The notes under the pieces are model-generated. The model saw only the letters and a list, made by a program, of their open reading frames with translations. It searched no databases and had not been told where the DNA came from. Made by a program: the position numbers and the translations under genes. This document shows, one piece after another, positions 33,052 to 40,794 of a DNA stretch of 64,000 nt. The stretch comes from Streptomyces zingiberis (GTDB lineage Bacteria > Actinomycetota > Actinomycetes > Streptomycetales > Streptomycetaceae): positions 152,862-216,861 of the forward strand of contig NZ_JAATEN010000010.1 in the NCBI RefSeq assembly GCF_012034935.1. The letters are read 5' to 3'. Each line of letters begins with the position of its first letter. The first letter of the stretch is position 1.

Positions 33052-33348
33052 TTGAGTGTGCCATCGGGCAGAAATCATGACAGTGGAAGAGGGCATGTCT
33101 GTGGTGTGCCGCACTGGGCGCGCAACGCGGATCTCTCCCTTCTGACCGCGCGTGAGCGTGAAGTACTCGAAGCTCTGGGCGAATGCCTGCCGAACAGTGC
33201 CATCGCCTTTCGCTGGCGGGTCGCGGAGCGGACGGTCAAAAAGCATGTCGCAGGCGTCTTCGTCAAGCTGGACATCTCCTCACGGGCCGAAGCGGCCGTC
33301 ATAGCCGCGTATGCGAAGTGCTCCGGGTGGTGCACTTCAGGACACTAG
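33052..33348 (+). CDS. Small LuxR/GerE-type HTH regulator
   Basis: A 98-aa protein, essentially only the LuxR DNA-binding domain (about residues 28-85): LLTAREREVLEALGECLPNS, then AFRWRVAERTVKKHVAGVFVKLDISSRAEA, where the family has SxxTVKxHxxxxxxKL. The start is TTG (33052) after GGGGGA at eight bases; a GTG at 33058 is the alternative. It sits 61 bases upstream of the membrane-peptide gene on the same strand and is the obvious candidate to control it and the transporter operon. Confidence 0.8.
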   Translation: MSVPSGRNHDSGRGHVCGVPHWARNADLSLLTAREREVLEALGECLPNSAIAFRWRVAERTVKKHVAGVFVKLDISSRAEAAVIAAYAKCSGWCTSGH

Positions 33349-33409
33349 GCACCCTGGCGTGGGCATGACATCTTCACCGGGTCAACACCAATCCACTGGG
33401 GAGAACGCT

Positions 33410-33736
33410 GTGGCAACTCTGGTACGGGAAAACACGACCGCTGCCGAACCGAAGGCGTCGAAGGCGGCCGACGCCTACAGATCCGCTTCTGTCGGCGCGT
33501 ACATGGCCGCGACCTCGGCGCCCGAGCGTGCCCTCGCGTCGATCAGAGCGCGGGTCGACAGGGGGCTCGTCCGCTACGACGCCTGGTTCCTGATCTTCAC
33601 CGCCGTCATCCTCGGTCTGGGTGCCACCATCTTCGCCGGACTGGTCATCTGGTGCGTGGTCTACCAGGACAAGAAGTTCACCGGAAACTGGTCCTTCAAG
33701 GACTTCGGCCTGAAGGTCAGCGCCGAATGCGTGTAG
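33410..33736 (+). CDS. Single-pass membrane peptide, candidate precursor, 108 aa
   Basis: I do not recognise the family. The cytoplasmic N-terminal 55 residues are Ala/Ser/Arg-rich and helical (ASKAADAYRSASVGAYMAA, RALASIRARVDRGLV). One transmembrane helix follows (about 57-84, WFLIFTAVILGLGATIFAG) and a 24-residue C-terminal tail ends KDFGLKVSAECV with a Cys second from the end. The basic N-side predicts the tail outside. The GTG start follows GGGGAG. A strong hairpin 27 bases after the stop separates it from ABC-transporter and M50-protease genes on the same strand. That is the arrangement in peptide-toxin and pheromone operons, so a processed precursor is plausible; an accessory membrane subunit is the alternative. 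Confidence 0.7.
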   Translation: MATLVRENTTAAEPKASKAADAYRSASVGAYMAATSAPERALASIRARVDRGLVRYDAWFLIFTAVILGLGATIFAGLVIWCVVYQDKKFTGNWSFKDFGLKVSAECV

Positions 33737-33763
33737 CCGTCTGACGGCTTCGGTTGCGAGAAG

Positions 33764-33797
33764 CCCAGGAAGTCCCGGGGTTCCCGGGCTTCCTGGG
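33764..33797 (+). terminator. Strong hairpin (possible attenuator) after the membrane-peptide gene
   Basis: CCCAGGAAGTCCCGGG (33764-33779) pairs with CCCGGGCTTCCTGGG (33783-33797), fifteen pairs with one bulged T and a three-base loop. No T-run follows. Its place between the peptide gene and the transporter genes suggests partial read-through, giving more peptide transcript than transporter transcript. Confidence 0.82.
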
Positions 33798-33838
33798 TGC
33801 CGCCCTGATCGAATGACTCGGTAAGGATCCCTACGGTC

Positions 33839-34555
33839 GTGCCTCTCCTGAATGTCAGCAGTGTCAGCTATTCCTACGACGGCGTGGTCAACGTCCTGTC
33901 GGATGTCTCGTTCACGGTCGAGGACGGCACAATCGTCGGTCTTGTGGGACCGAACGGTTCCGGGAAATCCACACTGATCAAGAATATCTTCGATCTCGTG
34001 CGCCTCCAGTCCGGCGCCATCCGGATCGGCGGCCATGAGCACACCCGGCCCGGGGCGAAAGAGCTGGCCATGTACCTGTCCAGCAACGACTACCTTCCCG
34101 AGTTCCTCACCGCTCGTGAATACCTCTCCATGATGGGGAAACTGTTCGGCCTGGAAACGGACCACGAGAAGGCCCTCGGCCTGTTCCGCACGTTCGCCAT
34201 GGAGGGGCGCTACGACGACCTCATCGAGGACTACTCGCACGGTATGCGCAAGAAGACCCAACTGATCTCCGCGTTCGTCATCCGGCCACCACTGACCGTG
34301 ATCGACGAGACGCTCAACGGAGTCGACATCGAAGCGCTGTATCTCGCCGAGGCGGAGTTCCGGAAGGTCCGCGACGAGGGCCGCTCCATCCTGTTGTGTA
34401 CGCACGACTTCGCCGTCCTGGAGCGGCTGGCCGACCGGACCCTCTTCCTCGATCTGGGAAGCGTGGTGCGGGACGAGGCGACGAGGGATCTGGTCGACGA
34501 ACACGGCTCGGTGGCCGCCATGGTGTTCGACCATCTCGGGACGTCCCAGCCGTGA
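33839..34555 (+). CDS. ABC transporter ATP-binding protein
   Basis: A 238-aa nucleotide-binding subunit. Walker A is GPNGSGKST (near residue 39), the signature is the degenerate YSHGMRKK seen in bacitracin/lantibiotic-type exporters, and Walker B is LTVIDETLNGVD with the catalytic Glu; the switch His is in LLCTHDFA. The start is GTG with AAGGA upstream. The stop overlaps the permease start (GTGA). With the adjacent permease it would form an exporter or immunity pump. GC content is lower than in the flanking core genes. Confidence 0.94.
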   Translation: MPLLNVSSVSYSYDGVVNVLSDVSFTVEDGTIVGLVGPNGSGKSTLIKNIFDLVRLQSGAIRIGGHEHTRPGAKELAMYLSSNDYLPEFLTAREYLSMMGKLFGLETDHEKALGLFRTFAMEGRYDDLIEDYSHGMRKKTQLISAFVIRPPLTVIDETLNGVDIEALYLAEAEFRKVRDEGRSILLCTHDFAVLERLADRTLFLDLGSVVRDEATRDLVDEHGSVAAMVFDHLGTSQP

Positions 34556-36084
34556 CGGCGGTCCGGCTGAGGCATTCCGCCGTCCTGGCCCGGATGCTGC
34601 TCGTCTTCTTCGTCCGCCGCGTGCTGCGGGCCGGTTTCCTGAAGTCCGCCCCGGTCAGGGTCTTCGTCGCGGTGGCGGCCGTCCTTCTGCTGGCCGTCAT
34701 GTGCACCGCCTCGTACTTCTTCCTGCGTCCCCTGGCCGGCGAGGCCGCCGTCTGGCGGTTGCTGTTCGACACCGCGACGGTCTCGATCCTCCTCTGGGTG
34801 CAGATCGCCTTCCTCCTGGTGAAGGTGTTGTTCCTCAACGCCGAGGGGATGCTGCGGCTCAGCTACCAGCTACCGGTCACCAACCGGGAACGCTCGGCGG
34901 CGTTCCTCCTCTACGAGGCGGTGATGACCGCCGTCGTGGCCACCGCCGGCCTGATCTCCCTCTCGGTCAGCGCGCTGATCCTCCTCGGCCCGTCCGCCGC
35001 CGGGTACATCACGGCGTCGGTGATTCTGCCGGTCACCCTGACCTACCTGGGACTCTCCGTCCTCTACCAGGTGCTGACCCGGCTGTGGCGGCTGGTGCGG
35101 CTCGGCCGCATGGCGGGTGTCCTCAACGCCCTGGCCCTGTTCGCGATCCTCGCGTCCTACTCCGCGCTGATGACACCGTTGATCCAGCGGATCTCCGGCG
35201 GCTACCTGCGGAGAGAGACCGAGTACACGTGGGTGACGTCCGTCTCCTGGGCCTGGAACGAGCACGGGCCCTGGGTGGCCCTGGCCGGCGCGGTGGCGTT
35301 GTCGGCCCTGCTGGTGACGCTGGTCTTCGCGCTCGCCCCCAACCAGCACGTCCGCCAGGCCCGCTACGTGAAGCTCCCCGGAAGCGTGCGGCTGCGGGGC
35401 GTTCTCGGCCCCTACGACTGGTGCCTGCTGCGCAGTGCCCAGACCGTGGCGGCGGCCGCGATGACCGTGGCCCTGTTCGTCTTCCTGCTGCCGGACCGGT
35501 CTCCGGTACATCCCCTGTGGAGCCTCGCCGCCCTGTCCTTCGGCGGGCTCTACCAGTTCACCGCCACCGAGCAGCTGCGGGCGCTGCCCGGTGCACAGGA
35601 ATCCCCCTGGCGTGTCTACGCGCGGCTCATCAAGGCGCAGATGGTGCTGCTCGCCGTGTTCGCCGTGCCCGCTTTGGTGATCACGACGGCGGTCCACCCC
35701 GGCCGGTTCCTCCCCGGTCTGGTGCCGCTGGTGTCGTGCCTGGGCGGAGCGGTCATGACCACCTGCATCAGCGTCGTGTTCCCGGCGGAGAAGGACAATC
35801 CCTTCTCCGTGTTCCTGGGGCTGTCCGTGGTCCTCATCGTGACGGGCCTCGCGGTGATCGGGCTGGGCCTTCTCAGCCTTCCCCCCTGGGCCGTGACCGG
35901 CTGCCTCGCGGGGGCAGCCGCCGCGTTCGTCGGCTACGCGGTGCAGGGCATCCGTACAAGTGAGTCGAGGAGAAGAAATGCTGAAGGCACGGTCGGTAGT
36001 GAAGTCCGCCGCAGGAGCCGCGCTGCTGACGCTGGTCGGCGTGGTGGCCACCCTGCTCATCCTCATGTTCTCGACCGGGCCTGA
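34552..36084 (+). CDS. ABC transporter permease-like membrane protein
   Basis: A 510-aa polytopic membrane protein with about 10-12 helices (VFVAVAAVLLLAVMCTASYF, SVSALILLGPSAAGY, VALSALLVTLVFALA, VFLGLSVVLIVTGLAVIGL), partner of the ATPase upstream, whose stop it overlaps by four bases. The last 40 residues after GIRTSESRRR are basic and unstructured because the frame runs 107 bases into the next gene. An out-of-frame TGA at 35961, just after GIRT, would be the natural end, so a recent one-base indel or an extended overlap is likely. Family assignment rests on context and topology. Confidence 0.82.
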   Translation: MTAVRLRHSAVLARMLLVFFVRRVLRAGFLKSAPVRVFVAVAAVLLLAVMCTASYFFLRPLAGEAAVWRLLFDTATVSILLWVQIAFLLVKVLFLNAEGMLRLSYQLPVTNRERSAAFLLYEAVMTAVVATAGLISLSVSALILLGPSAAGYITASVILPVTLTYLGLSVLYQVLTRLWRLVRLGRMAGVLNALALFAILASYSALMTPLIQRISGGYLRRETEYTWVTSVSWAWNEHGPWVALAGAVALSALLVTLVFALAPNQHVRQARYVKLPGSVRLRGVLGPYDWCLLRSAQTVAAAAMTVALFVFLLPDRSPVHPLWSLAALSFGGLYQFTATEQLRALPGAQESPWRVYARLIKAQMVLLAVFAVPALVITTAVHPGRFLPGLVPLVSCLGGAVMTTCISVVFPAEKDNPFSVFLGLSVVLIVTGLAVIGLGLLSLPPWAVTGCLAGAAAAFVGYAVQGIRTSESRRRNAEGTVGSEVRRRSRAADAGRRGGHPAHPHVLDRA

Positions 36085-36298
36085 CGAGATCGTCGAGAAG
36101 AAGGCGTTCTTCGGGTCGATGGTCTTCGAGACGGTGGAAAAGGACAACGGGGCGCTGGGCATCACCGCCGGTGTCGACAACCCGGTGCCGCTCATCCTTC
36201 TCTTCCTCGTGCTCACGGTGGTCCTCACGGTGATCCAGGCGATCTACGGAGGGCTGAAGCAGCGCCGTGAGCAGCTTCTCGACGCGGCCGGCCGCTGA
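35978..36298 (+). CDS. Small two-TM membrane protein, 106 aa
   Basis: I do not recognise the family. Helix 1 (about residues 10-33, GAALLTLVGVVATLLILMF) and helix 2 (about 70-92, VPLILLFLVLTVVLTVIQAI) flank an extracytoplasmic loop of some 35 residues (ETVEKDNGALGITAG). The C-terminus is basic. GAGGAGAAG precedes the ATG by three to six bases; an in-frame GTG at 35960 is possible. It overlaps the permease frame by 107 bases and the M50 protease start by 32 bases, so all three are probably translated together. Confidence 0.75.
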   Translation: MLKARSVVKSAAGAALLTLVGVVATLLILMFSTGPDEIVEKKAFFGSMVFETVEKDNGALGITAGVDNPVPLILLFLVLTVVLTVIQAIYGGLKQRREQLLDAAGR

Positions 36299-36803
36299 TA
36301 CGAAGGTCCGGGCGGTCGTCTGGGCGGTGGCCGTCCAGGTGTGGCCGCTCCCGGTGTTCGCCGGGGTCCTCCTCGCCTGGGCGCTGATCTGGATGACGCG
36401 CTCCGGCGACCCGGTACCGGCCTCGATGGCGTGGCTGCTGCTGGTCAAACCCGCTGTACCGGGCCTGATGCTGTCCTTCGCCCTGCACGAGTCGGCGCAT
36501 GTCGTGTGCCTCAAGCGGATCCCCACGGTCACCCACATCACGATCGCGCGGACGGCCTGGCGGACGTCGGTGATCCCGGAGGGGACGATGACCGCGCGGC
36601 AGACGGCCGTGGTGGCCGTGGCCGGGCCGTTCGCCTGCGCCCTGGTGGGCGCCCTGCTGTGGCTTCCGGGCCTCGACCGCGCCCTGGCCTGGTGGTACCT
36701 GGCCCACCTCGGCTTCCTGCTGCCCTGCTTCGGGGACGGCCGCGCCCTCCTCCACGGTCTGCGGGTCCGGTCACGTGACGGGCGCCGAGGTCGCCGAGGA
36801 TGA
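36267..36803 (+). CDS. M50 (site-2-protease-like) membrane metallopeptidase
   Basis: A 178-aa membrane protein with the zinc-protease motif H74-E75-S-A-H78 (FALHESAHVV) in a hydrophobic segment and the third-ligand motif GDG with D157 (PCFGDGRALL), matching the HExxH...DG layout of intramembrane M50 proteases. Four or five helices are visible (PVFAGVLLAWALIWM, WLLLVKPAVPGLML, VVAVAGPFACALVGALLWL). It would cleave a membrane-embedded substrate, and the single-pass peptide at 33410 is the obvious local candidate. The GTG start lies within the preceding gene. Confidence 0.82.
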   Translation: MSSFSTRPAADTKVRAVVWAVAVQVWPLPVFAGVLLAWALIWMTRSGDPVPASMAWLLLVKPAVPGLMLSFALHESAHVVCLKRIPTVTHITIARTAWRTSVIPEGTMTARQTAVVAVAGPFACALVGALLWLPGLDRALAWWYLAHLGFLLPCFGDGRALLHGLRVRSRDGRRGRRG

Positions 36804-37041
36804 CGACTCCGCCGGGGGACGGGACGGACGCCGGCCGGCGCCAGGGGAGAACAGCCCACCCGGCACGATGCCGCCCGGCCCATCACCCCCAGCGGCTCCG
36901 GACCGGGCGCCTCACCCTGCCGACCGTCTGCCCCGGCCCGCCCGGCGCAGACATCGCCGGCGCCGTTTTCCCCCGCCGTTTCCGGCCTCCCGGCCTCCCC
37001 GCACTTCTTCCGTCCCGGCGGCATCGCACTAGCCTGCCCTC

Positions 37042-37701
37042 ATGGACATCGCGGAGCTGGCGGACGAGGCGTGGGAGATCACCGGCGGCGGGCGGCGGCG
37101 GGCGGTGCTGGGGCTGGCGGGGCCGCCCGGGGCCGGGAAGTCCACCCTGGCGGGGGCGCTGGTCACGACGGTCGAACGGGCCCACGGCGGCGGGGCCGCG
37201 GGCTATCTGCCGCTGGACGGCTTCCACCTCTCCAACCGCCAGCTCGAACGGCTCGGCCTCACCGACCGCAAGGGCTCGGCCCCCAGCTTCGACGTCCGGG
37301 GCTACGGGGCCCTGCTCCGCCGCGTCCACGAGGACACCGCGCACGACATCTACGTCCCGGACTACGACCGCACCCTCCACGAGCCCGTCGCCGCCCGCCA
37401 CCTGCTGGGCCCCGGCACCCGTCTCGTCGTGACCGAGGGCAACTACCTCGCCTGCCCCGAGCCCGGCTGGCGGGAGGCGCGCCGGTCGATGGAGGCGGTC
37501 TGGTACGTGGAGGCGCCCGACGAGGTGCGGGACGCCCGGCTCGTCGAGCGGCAGCTCGCCGGGGGACGGGACGCCGCCGGGGCGCGGGCCTGGGTGGACG
37601 GCAACGACCACCCCAACGGGGAGTGGGTCAAGCGCTCCCGGGCCCACTGCGACCGCGTCCTGCGCGCCGGCGAGGTGACGGGGATCGCCCTGGACGGCTG
37701 A
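37042..37701 (+). CDS. Nucleoside/nucleotide kinase-family P-loop protein
   Basis: A 219-aa cytoplasmic kinase of the uridine kinase/pantothenate kinase-like group. The P-loop is AGPPGAGKSTLAG, followed by PLDGFHLSNRQLERLGL (typical DGFH substrate motif), APSFDVRGYGALL, YVPDYDRTLHEPV and the lid region VERQLAGGRDAAGARAW. In this group the acceptor may be a sugar, pantothenate or nucleoside. It ends before the terminator of the second tRNA-Lys gene. Higher GC than the transporter genes suggests it belongs to the chromosomal core, not the inserted segment. Confidence 0.87.
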   Translation: MDIAELADEAWEITGGGRRRAVLGLAGPPGAGKSTLAGALVTTVERAHGGGAAGYLPLDGFHLSNRQLERLGLTDRKGSAPSFDVRGYGALLRRVHEDTAHDIYVPDYDRTLHEPVAARHLLGPGTRLVVTEGNYLACPEPGWREARRSMEAVWYVEAPDEVRDARLVERQLAGGRDAAGARAWVDGNDHPNGEWVKRSRAHCDRVLRAGEVTGIALDG

Positions 37702-37804
37702 CCGGTGCCGGGAACCGGCCCGGGGGAGGCCGCCCGGCGGGGCCCACCGCCCGGCGGCGGCACGCCCCGGGAGCGGGGAGACGGGGAGACGGGACCGGAA
37801 AACG

Positions 37805-37840
37805 CCGGTGACCCCTCCGTCGGAACGGAGGGGTCACCGG
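37805..37840. terminator. Perfect hairpin downstream of tRNA-Lys copy 2
   Basis: A 15-bp perfect stem (CCGGTGACCCCTCCG against CGGAGGGGTCACCGG) around TCGGAA. It terminates the tRNA on the minus strand and can also stop the kinase transcript. Confidence 0.9.
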
Positions 37841-37847
37841 TTTCGCG

Positions 37848-37921
37848 TGCGCCGCCAGGGACTCGAACCCCGGACCCGCTGATTAAGAGTCAGCTGCTCT
37901 AACCAACTGAGCTAGCGGCGC
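37848..37921 (-). tRNA. tRNA-Lys (anticodon CTT), copy 2
   Basis: A 74-nt cloverleaf on the minus strand with a perfect acceptor stem GCGCCGC/GCGGCGC. Its D arm, anticodon arm (loop CTCTTAA) and T arm are identical to the copy at 32532. Discriminator A, CCA not encoded. Confidence 0.97.
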
Positions 37922-38084
37922 CTGGTGCGTGCCGCCATACTACCCGCTCCCGGGGGGTGGGTCCGACCACGGGAGGTGGCGTGGGGTGATTCGGGCGGTT
38001 CTGCGGGGATTTTCCGGGGTTCCTGAGGTGGTATCCCGGGGTTCCCCGGTGTGGCCGGCCGGCGGCCCGGCGGTCTCCGGGCGC

Positions 38085-38840
38085 TCAGAGCGTGAGGGAC
38101 AGCGCCAGCGGAGCCGCGTGGCGGTTCAGCGTCTCGGCCGCCCGGCGCAGCCGGTGCGCGCTCTCGACGGGCAGGGAGAGCGCCAGGCACCCCACCGTCC
38201 TCCCGGCGGTGATCGGCACCGCCGCGCAGACCGTGCCCACGGCGTACTCCTGCAGGTCCAGGACGGGCACGGTGGGCGGCTGGTGGTCCAGTCTGCGGAA
38301 GAGGATCTTCTCGTCGGTGATCGTCCGGGAGGTGAAGCGGGCCGTCCGGTGGCGGGCGAGGTGGTCCCGGCGGCCGTCCTGGTCGAGCTGGGTGAGCAGG
38401 CACTTGCCCACCGCGCTGGCGTGGGCCGCGGAGCGGAAGTCCACCCACTCGTTGACCCGGGGCGCGTCCGGCCCGTGCGCGCACTGGGTGATCCGGACCT
38501 CGCCGTCGACGTAGCGGCTCAGATAGACCGCGGCCCCGAGGGCGTCCCGCAGCTCCTCCAGGTTCCGCTGGAGCCGGGCGGCGAGGGCCTGCTCGCGCCC
38601 GGCCGAGCCGAGCTGCCGCAGGGTCCGGCCGGCGGTGTAGAGGTCCACCGCGGGTTCGTCCACGTAGCCCTCGCGGCGGAGCATCCGCAGCATCGGGGCG
38701 AGGCGTTCGGGAGGTATCCCCGTCTCCTGGGCGAGCCGTTCCCCGTGGATCCCGCCGCTGCGCCGGGCGATGCTCTCCAGAGCGCGTAAGGCGTACCGGA
38801 CGGAGTGGAACGGCATGGTCGGCTCGGGCTGCTGCGCCAC
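38085..38840 (-). CDS. IclR-family transcription regulator
   Basis: A 251-aa regulator with an N-terminal winged helix (SVRYALRALESIARRSGGIHG, ERLAQETGIPPERLAPML) and a C-terminal IclR effector domain (AAHASAVGKCLLTQLDQDG, TVCAAVPITAGRTVGCLALS). The GTG start is preceded by GGAGG at seven bases. It lies downstream, on the same strand, of the EhuABCD-type importer operon, separated by 440 bases. IclR proteins often control the adjacent catabolic genes, so it probably regulates the importer and the degradative genes up to 48 kb. Confidence 0.93.
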   Translation of the reverse strand: MAQQPEPTMPFHSVRYALRALESIARRSGGIHGERLAQETGIPPERLAPMLRMLRREGYVDEPAVDLYTAGRTLRQLGSAGREQALAARLQRNLEELRDALGAAVYLSRYVDGEVRITQCAHGPDAPRVNEWVDFRSAAHASAVGKCLLTQLDQDGRRDHLARHRTARFTSRTITDEKILFRRLDHQPPTVPVLDLQEYAVGTVCAAVPITAGRTVGCLALSLPVESAHRLRRAAETLNRHAAPLALSLTL

Positions 38841-39281
38841 GGTGCCCCCTCCAGGTGTGACCGTCTGCGTCGCGGACGTGCCGGAGGCCGTGGAAGGCAG
38901 CGCGCGCCCCCGGCGGGCTGTCACCACGATAGCCGCCGGATCCGGGCCTGGGGGCCCTCGGGGAAGGAGCCGCCCCGCGCGGGCGCACGCTTCCTGGGCT
39001 TTTCCGGAAGCACCGCACATTGGCATATGCCCGGGCCATGTGCGACGCGGTGGGTGGGCGGAGAAACGGTCCGGCGGAGGGGGCGGGGCACGGCGGCGGC
39101 CCGCCCCGCCGTCCTCCGGCGGAACGGGCCGCGTGCCCCTCGGGGCGGTGGGGCCGTCCCGGGCAAGCCCGGGCAAGCCCCGGGCAAGCCCCGGGCAAAC
39201 CCCGTCGTGATCGTGCCCGGCCGTGAGCATGCCCCGGTGGGCTCACCTCCCGGCGGGGCCGTGCCCCCGCGGGTCCGGAGG
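38841..39281. other. Intergenic region with 10-11 bp tandem repeats
   Basis: No gene. Four head-to-tail copies of CCCGGGCAAG/CCCCGGGCAAG lie at 39158-39210. The region contains the promoter of the IclR gene and the end of the importer operon. Confidence 0.55.
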
Positions 39282-40154
39282 TCAGAGCACCGCGCTCAGG
39301 AACTCCCGGGTCCGCTCGTTCTCCGGCTCGGTGAAGATCTTCGCCGGCGGGCCGGACTCGATGACCCGCCCCTTGTCGAACATCAGCACGTCGTCGGAGA
39401 TGTCCCGGGCGAAGCTCATCTCGTGCGTGACGATCAGCATGGTGATGTCCGTGGTGGTGGCGATGTTCCGCAGGACGTCCAGCACACCGGCCACCAGCTC
39501 CGGGTCGAGCGCCGAGGTCACCTCGTCCAGCAGCAGCACCTGCGGGCGCATGGCCAGCGCGCGGGCGATGGCCACCCGCTGCTGCTGCCCGCCGGAGAGG
39601 TGCGTCGGGTAGGCGTCGGCCTTGTCGGCCAGGCCGACCAGGTCCAGCAGGTCCCGGGCGCGCTGCTCCGCCTCGTCCTTGCTCATGCCGAGCACGTGGA
39701 CGGGCGCCTCCATGACGTTGCGGAGCACCTTCATGTTGGGGAAGAGGTTGAATTGCTGGAAGACCATGCCGATCTTCTTGCGCACCTCGCGGACGTGGCG
39801 ATCGCCCGCGGGGACGAGCTTGCCGTTCTTCGTCTCGTGGGTCAGGTACTCCCCGTCCACCGAGATCGTGCCCTCGTCCGGCCGCAGCAGCGTCATCAGC
39901 AGCCGCAGGATCGTCGTCTTGCCGGAGCCGGACGGGCCGATCAGGGTCACGTGCTTGCCCGGCGCCACGGAGAAGTCGAGGTTGTCCAGGACGGTGTTGG
40001 TGCCGAACCGCTTCGTCACGCCGTCGAAGCGCACCAGCTCGGCGGCGCTCGTGGCGGCGGGTGCGGCGGCCGGTCCGGTGGCCGGCTCGGCGGCCGGGCC
40101 GGAGGTCGGGTCAGGGGTCGGGGTGGCCTTCGGAAGGCTGCTTTCAGCGGACAA
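39282..40154 (-). CDS. ehuA: Polar amino acid/ectoine-type ABC importer ATPase (EhuA-like)
   Basis: A 290-aa ATP-binding subunit of a PAAT-family importer. Walker A is GPSGSGKTT, the Q-loop VFQQFNLFPNM, the signature LSGGQQQR and Walker B LLLDEVTSALDPE. An Ala/Pro-rich extension of 38 residues precedes the domain. The start is TTG, overlapping the stop of the EhuD-like gene by 11 bases; no ATG fits. It is the last gene of the operon B-C-D-A. EhuABCD imports ectoine and hydroxyectoine in Sinorhizobium; the transported solute here is not proven. Confidence 0.92.
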   Translation of the reverse strand: MSAESSLPKATPTPDPTSGPAAEPATGPAAAPAATSAAELVRFDGVTKRFGTNTVLDNLDFSVAPGKHVTLIGPSGSGKTTILRLLMTLLRPDEGTISVDGEYLTHETKNGKLVPAGDRHVREVRKKIGMVFQQFNLFPNMKVLRNVMEAPVHVLGMSKDEAEQRARDLLDLVGLADKADAYPTHLSGGQQQRVAIARALAMRPQVLLLDEVTSALDPELVAGVLDVLRNIATTTDITMLIVTHEMSFARDISDDVLMFDKGRVIESGPPAKIFTEPENERTREFLSAVL

Positions 40155-40794
40155 GACGACGCTCCAGAACGCGCATGAGGAGGGAAGCCGGATAGGCGAT
40201 GAGGATGAAGGCGATGCCGACGATCGTGATGGGCTCGGTCAGGACGAAGGTCTGGGCGCCGAACTGGCGCGCCTCGCCGAGCATCTCCAGCACACCGATC
40301 GTGGCGATCATCGGCGAGTCCTTGAGCATCGCGATGACGTAGTTGCCGAGCGCCGGGACGACTCGGCGGATCGCCTGCGGCAGGATCACCGCGGTCCAGG
40401 TGCGCACCCGGGGCAGGGAGAGCGCGGTGGCCGCCTCCCACTGGCCCGCCGGCACGCCGTCGATCCCGGCCCGGTAGACCTCCGCGGTGTACGTCGAGTA
40501 GTGCAGCCCCAGCCCGATCACGCCGGTGACCAGGGGAGAGAGGGTGAGACCCCACTCGGGCAGCACGTAGAAGAGGAAGAACAGCTGCACCAGCAGCGGC
40601 GTGTTCCGGACGAACTCGGTGAACACCTGTACGGGCCAGCGCACGGCCTTGATCTCCGACCGCTGGGCCAGCGCCCAGAACAGGCCGAGGGAGAAGGCCA
40701 TGAGCGAGCCGAGCACCAGCGCCTGGAGGGTGACGAGCACACCCCGCCAGAAGTCCGGCATGAAGTCGGCGACCGCCGACCAGTCCCACTGCAT
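40144..40794 (-). CDS. ehuD: ABC importer permease (EhuD-like)
   Basis: A 216-aa membrane permease of the HisM/GlnP type with about five helices (LVTLQALVLGSLMAFSLGLF, VQLFFLFYVLP, ITIVGIAFILIAYPASLL) and the EAA loop GQWEAATALSLPRVRTW...PQAIR that contacts the ATPase. The ATG overlaps the preceding stop by one base (TGATG). It forms a heterodimer with the EhuC-like protein. Confidence 0.92.
   Translation of the reverse strand: MQWDWSAVADFMPDFWRGVLVTLQALVLGSLMAFSLGLFWALAQRSEIKAVRWPVQVFTEFVRNTPLLVQLFFLFYVLPEWGLTLSPLVTGVIGLGLHYSTYTAEVYRAGIDGVPAGQWEAATALSLPRVRTWTAVILPQAIRRVVPALGNYVIAMLKDSPMIATIGVLEMLGEARQFGAQTFVLTEPITIVGIAFILIAYPASLLMRVLERRLVR

Noticed and set aside
33410..36803. Classical lanthipeptide or lasso-peptide cluster
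   Set aside because: No LanB/C/M, cyclase, asparagine-synthetase-like or YcaO gene is present. The peptide has a membrane helix and no leader/core pattern of those classes.
32532..37921. Prophage or integrative conjugative element between the tRNA genes
   Set aside because: No integrase, excisionase, replication or transfer genes, and the tRNA copies are complete rather than 3' fragments. Only a small cargo-like segment is supported.
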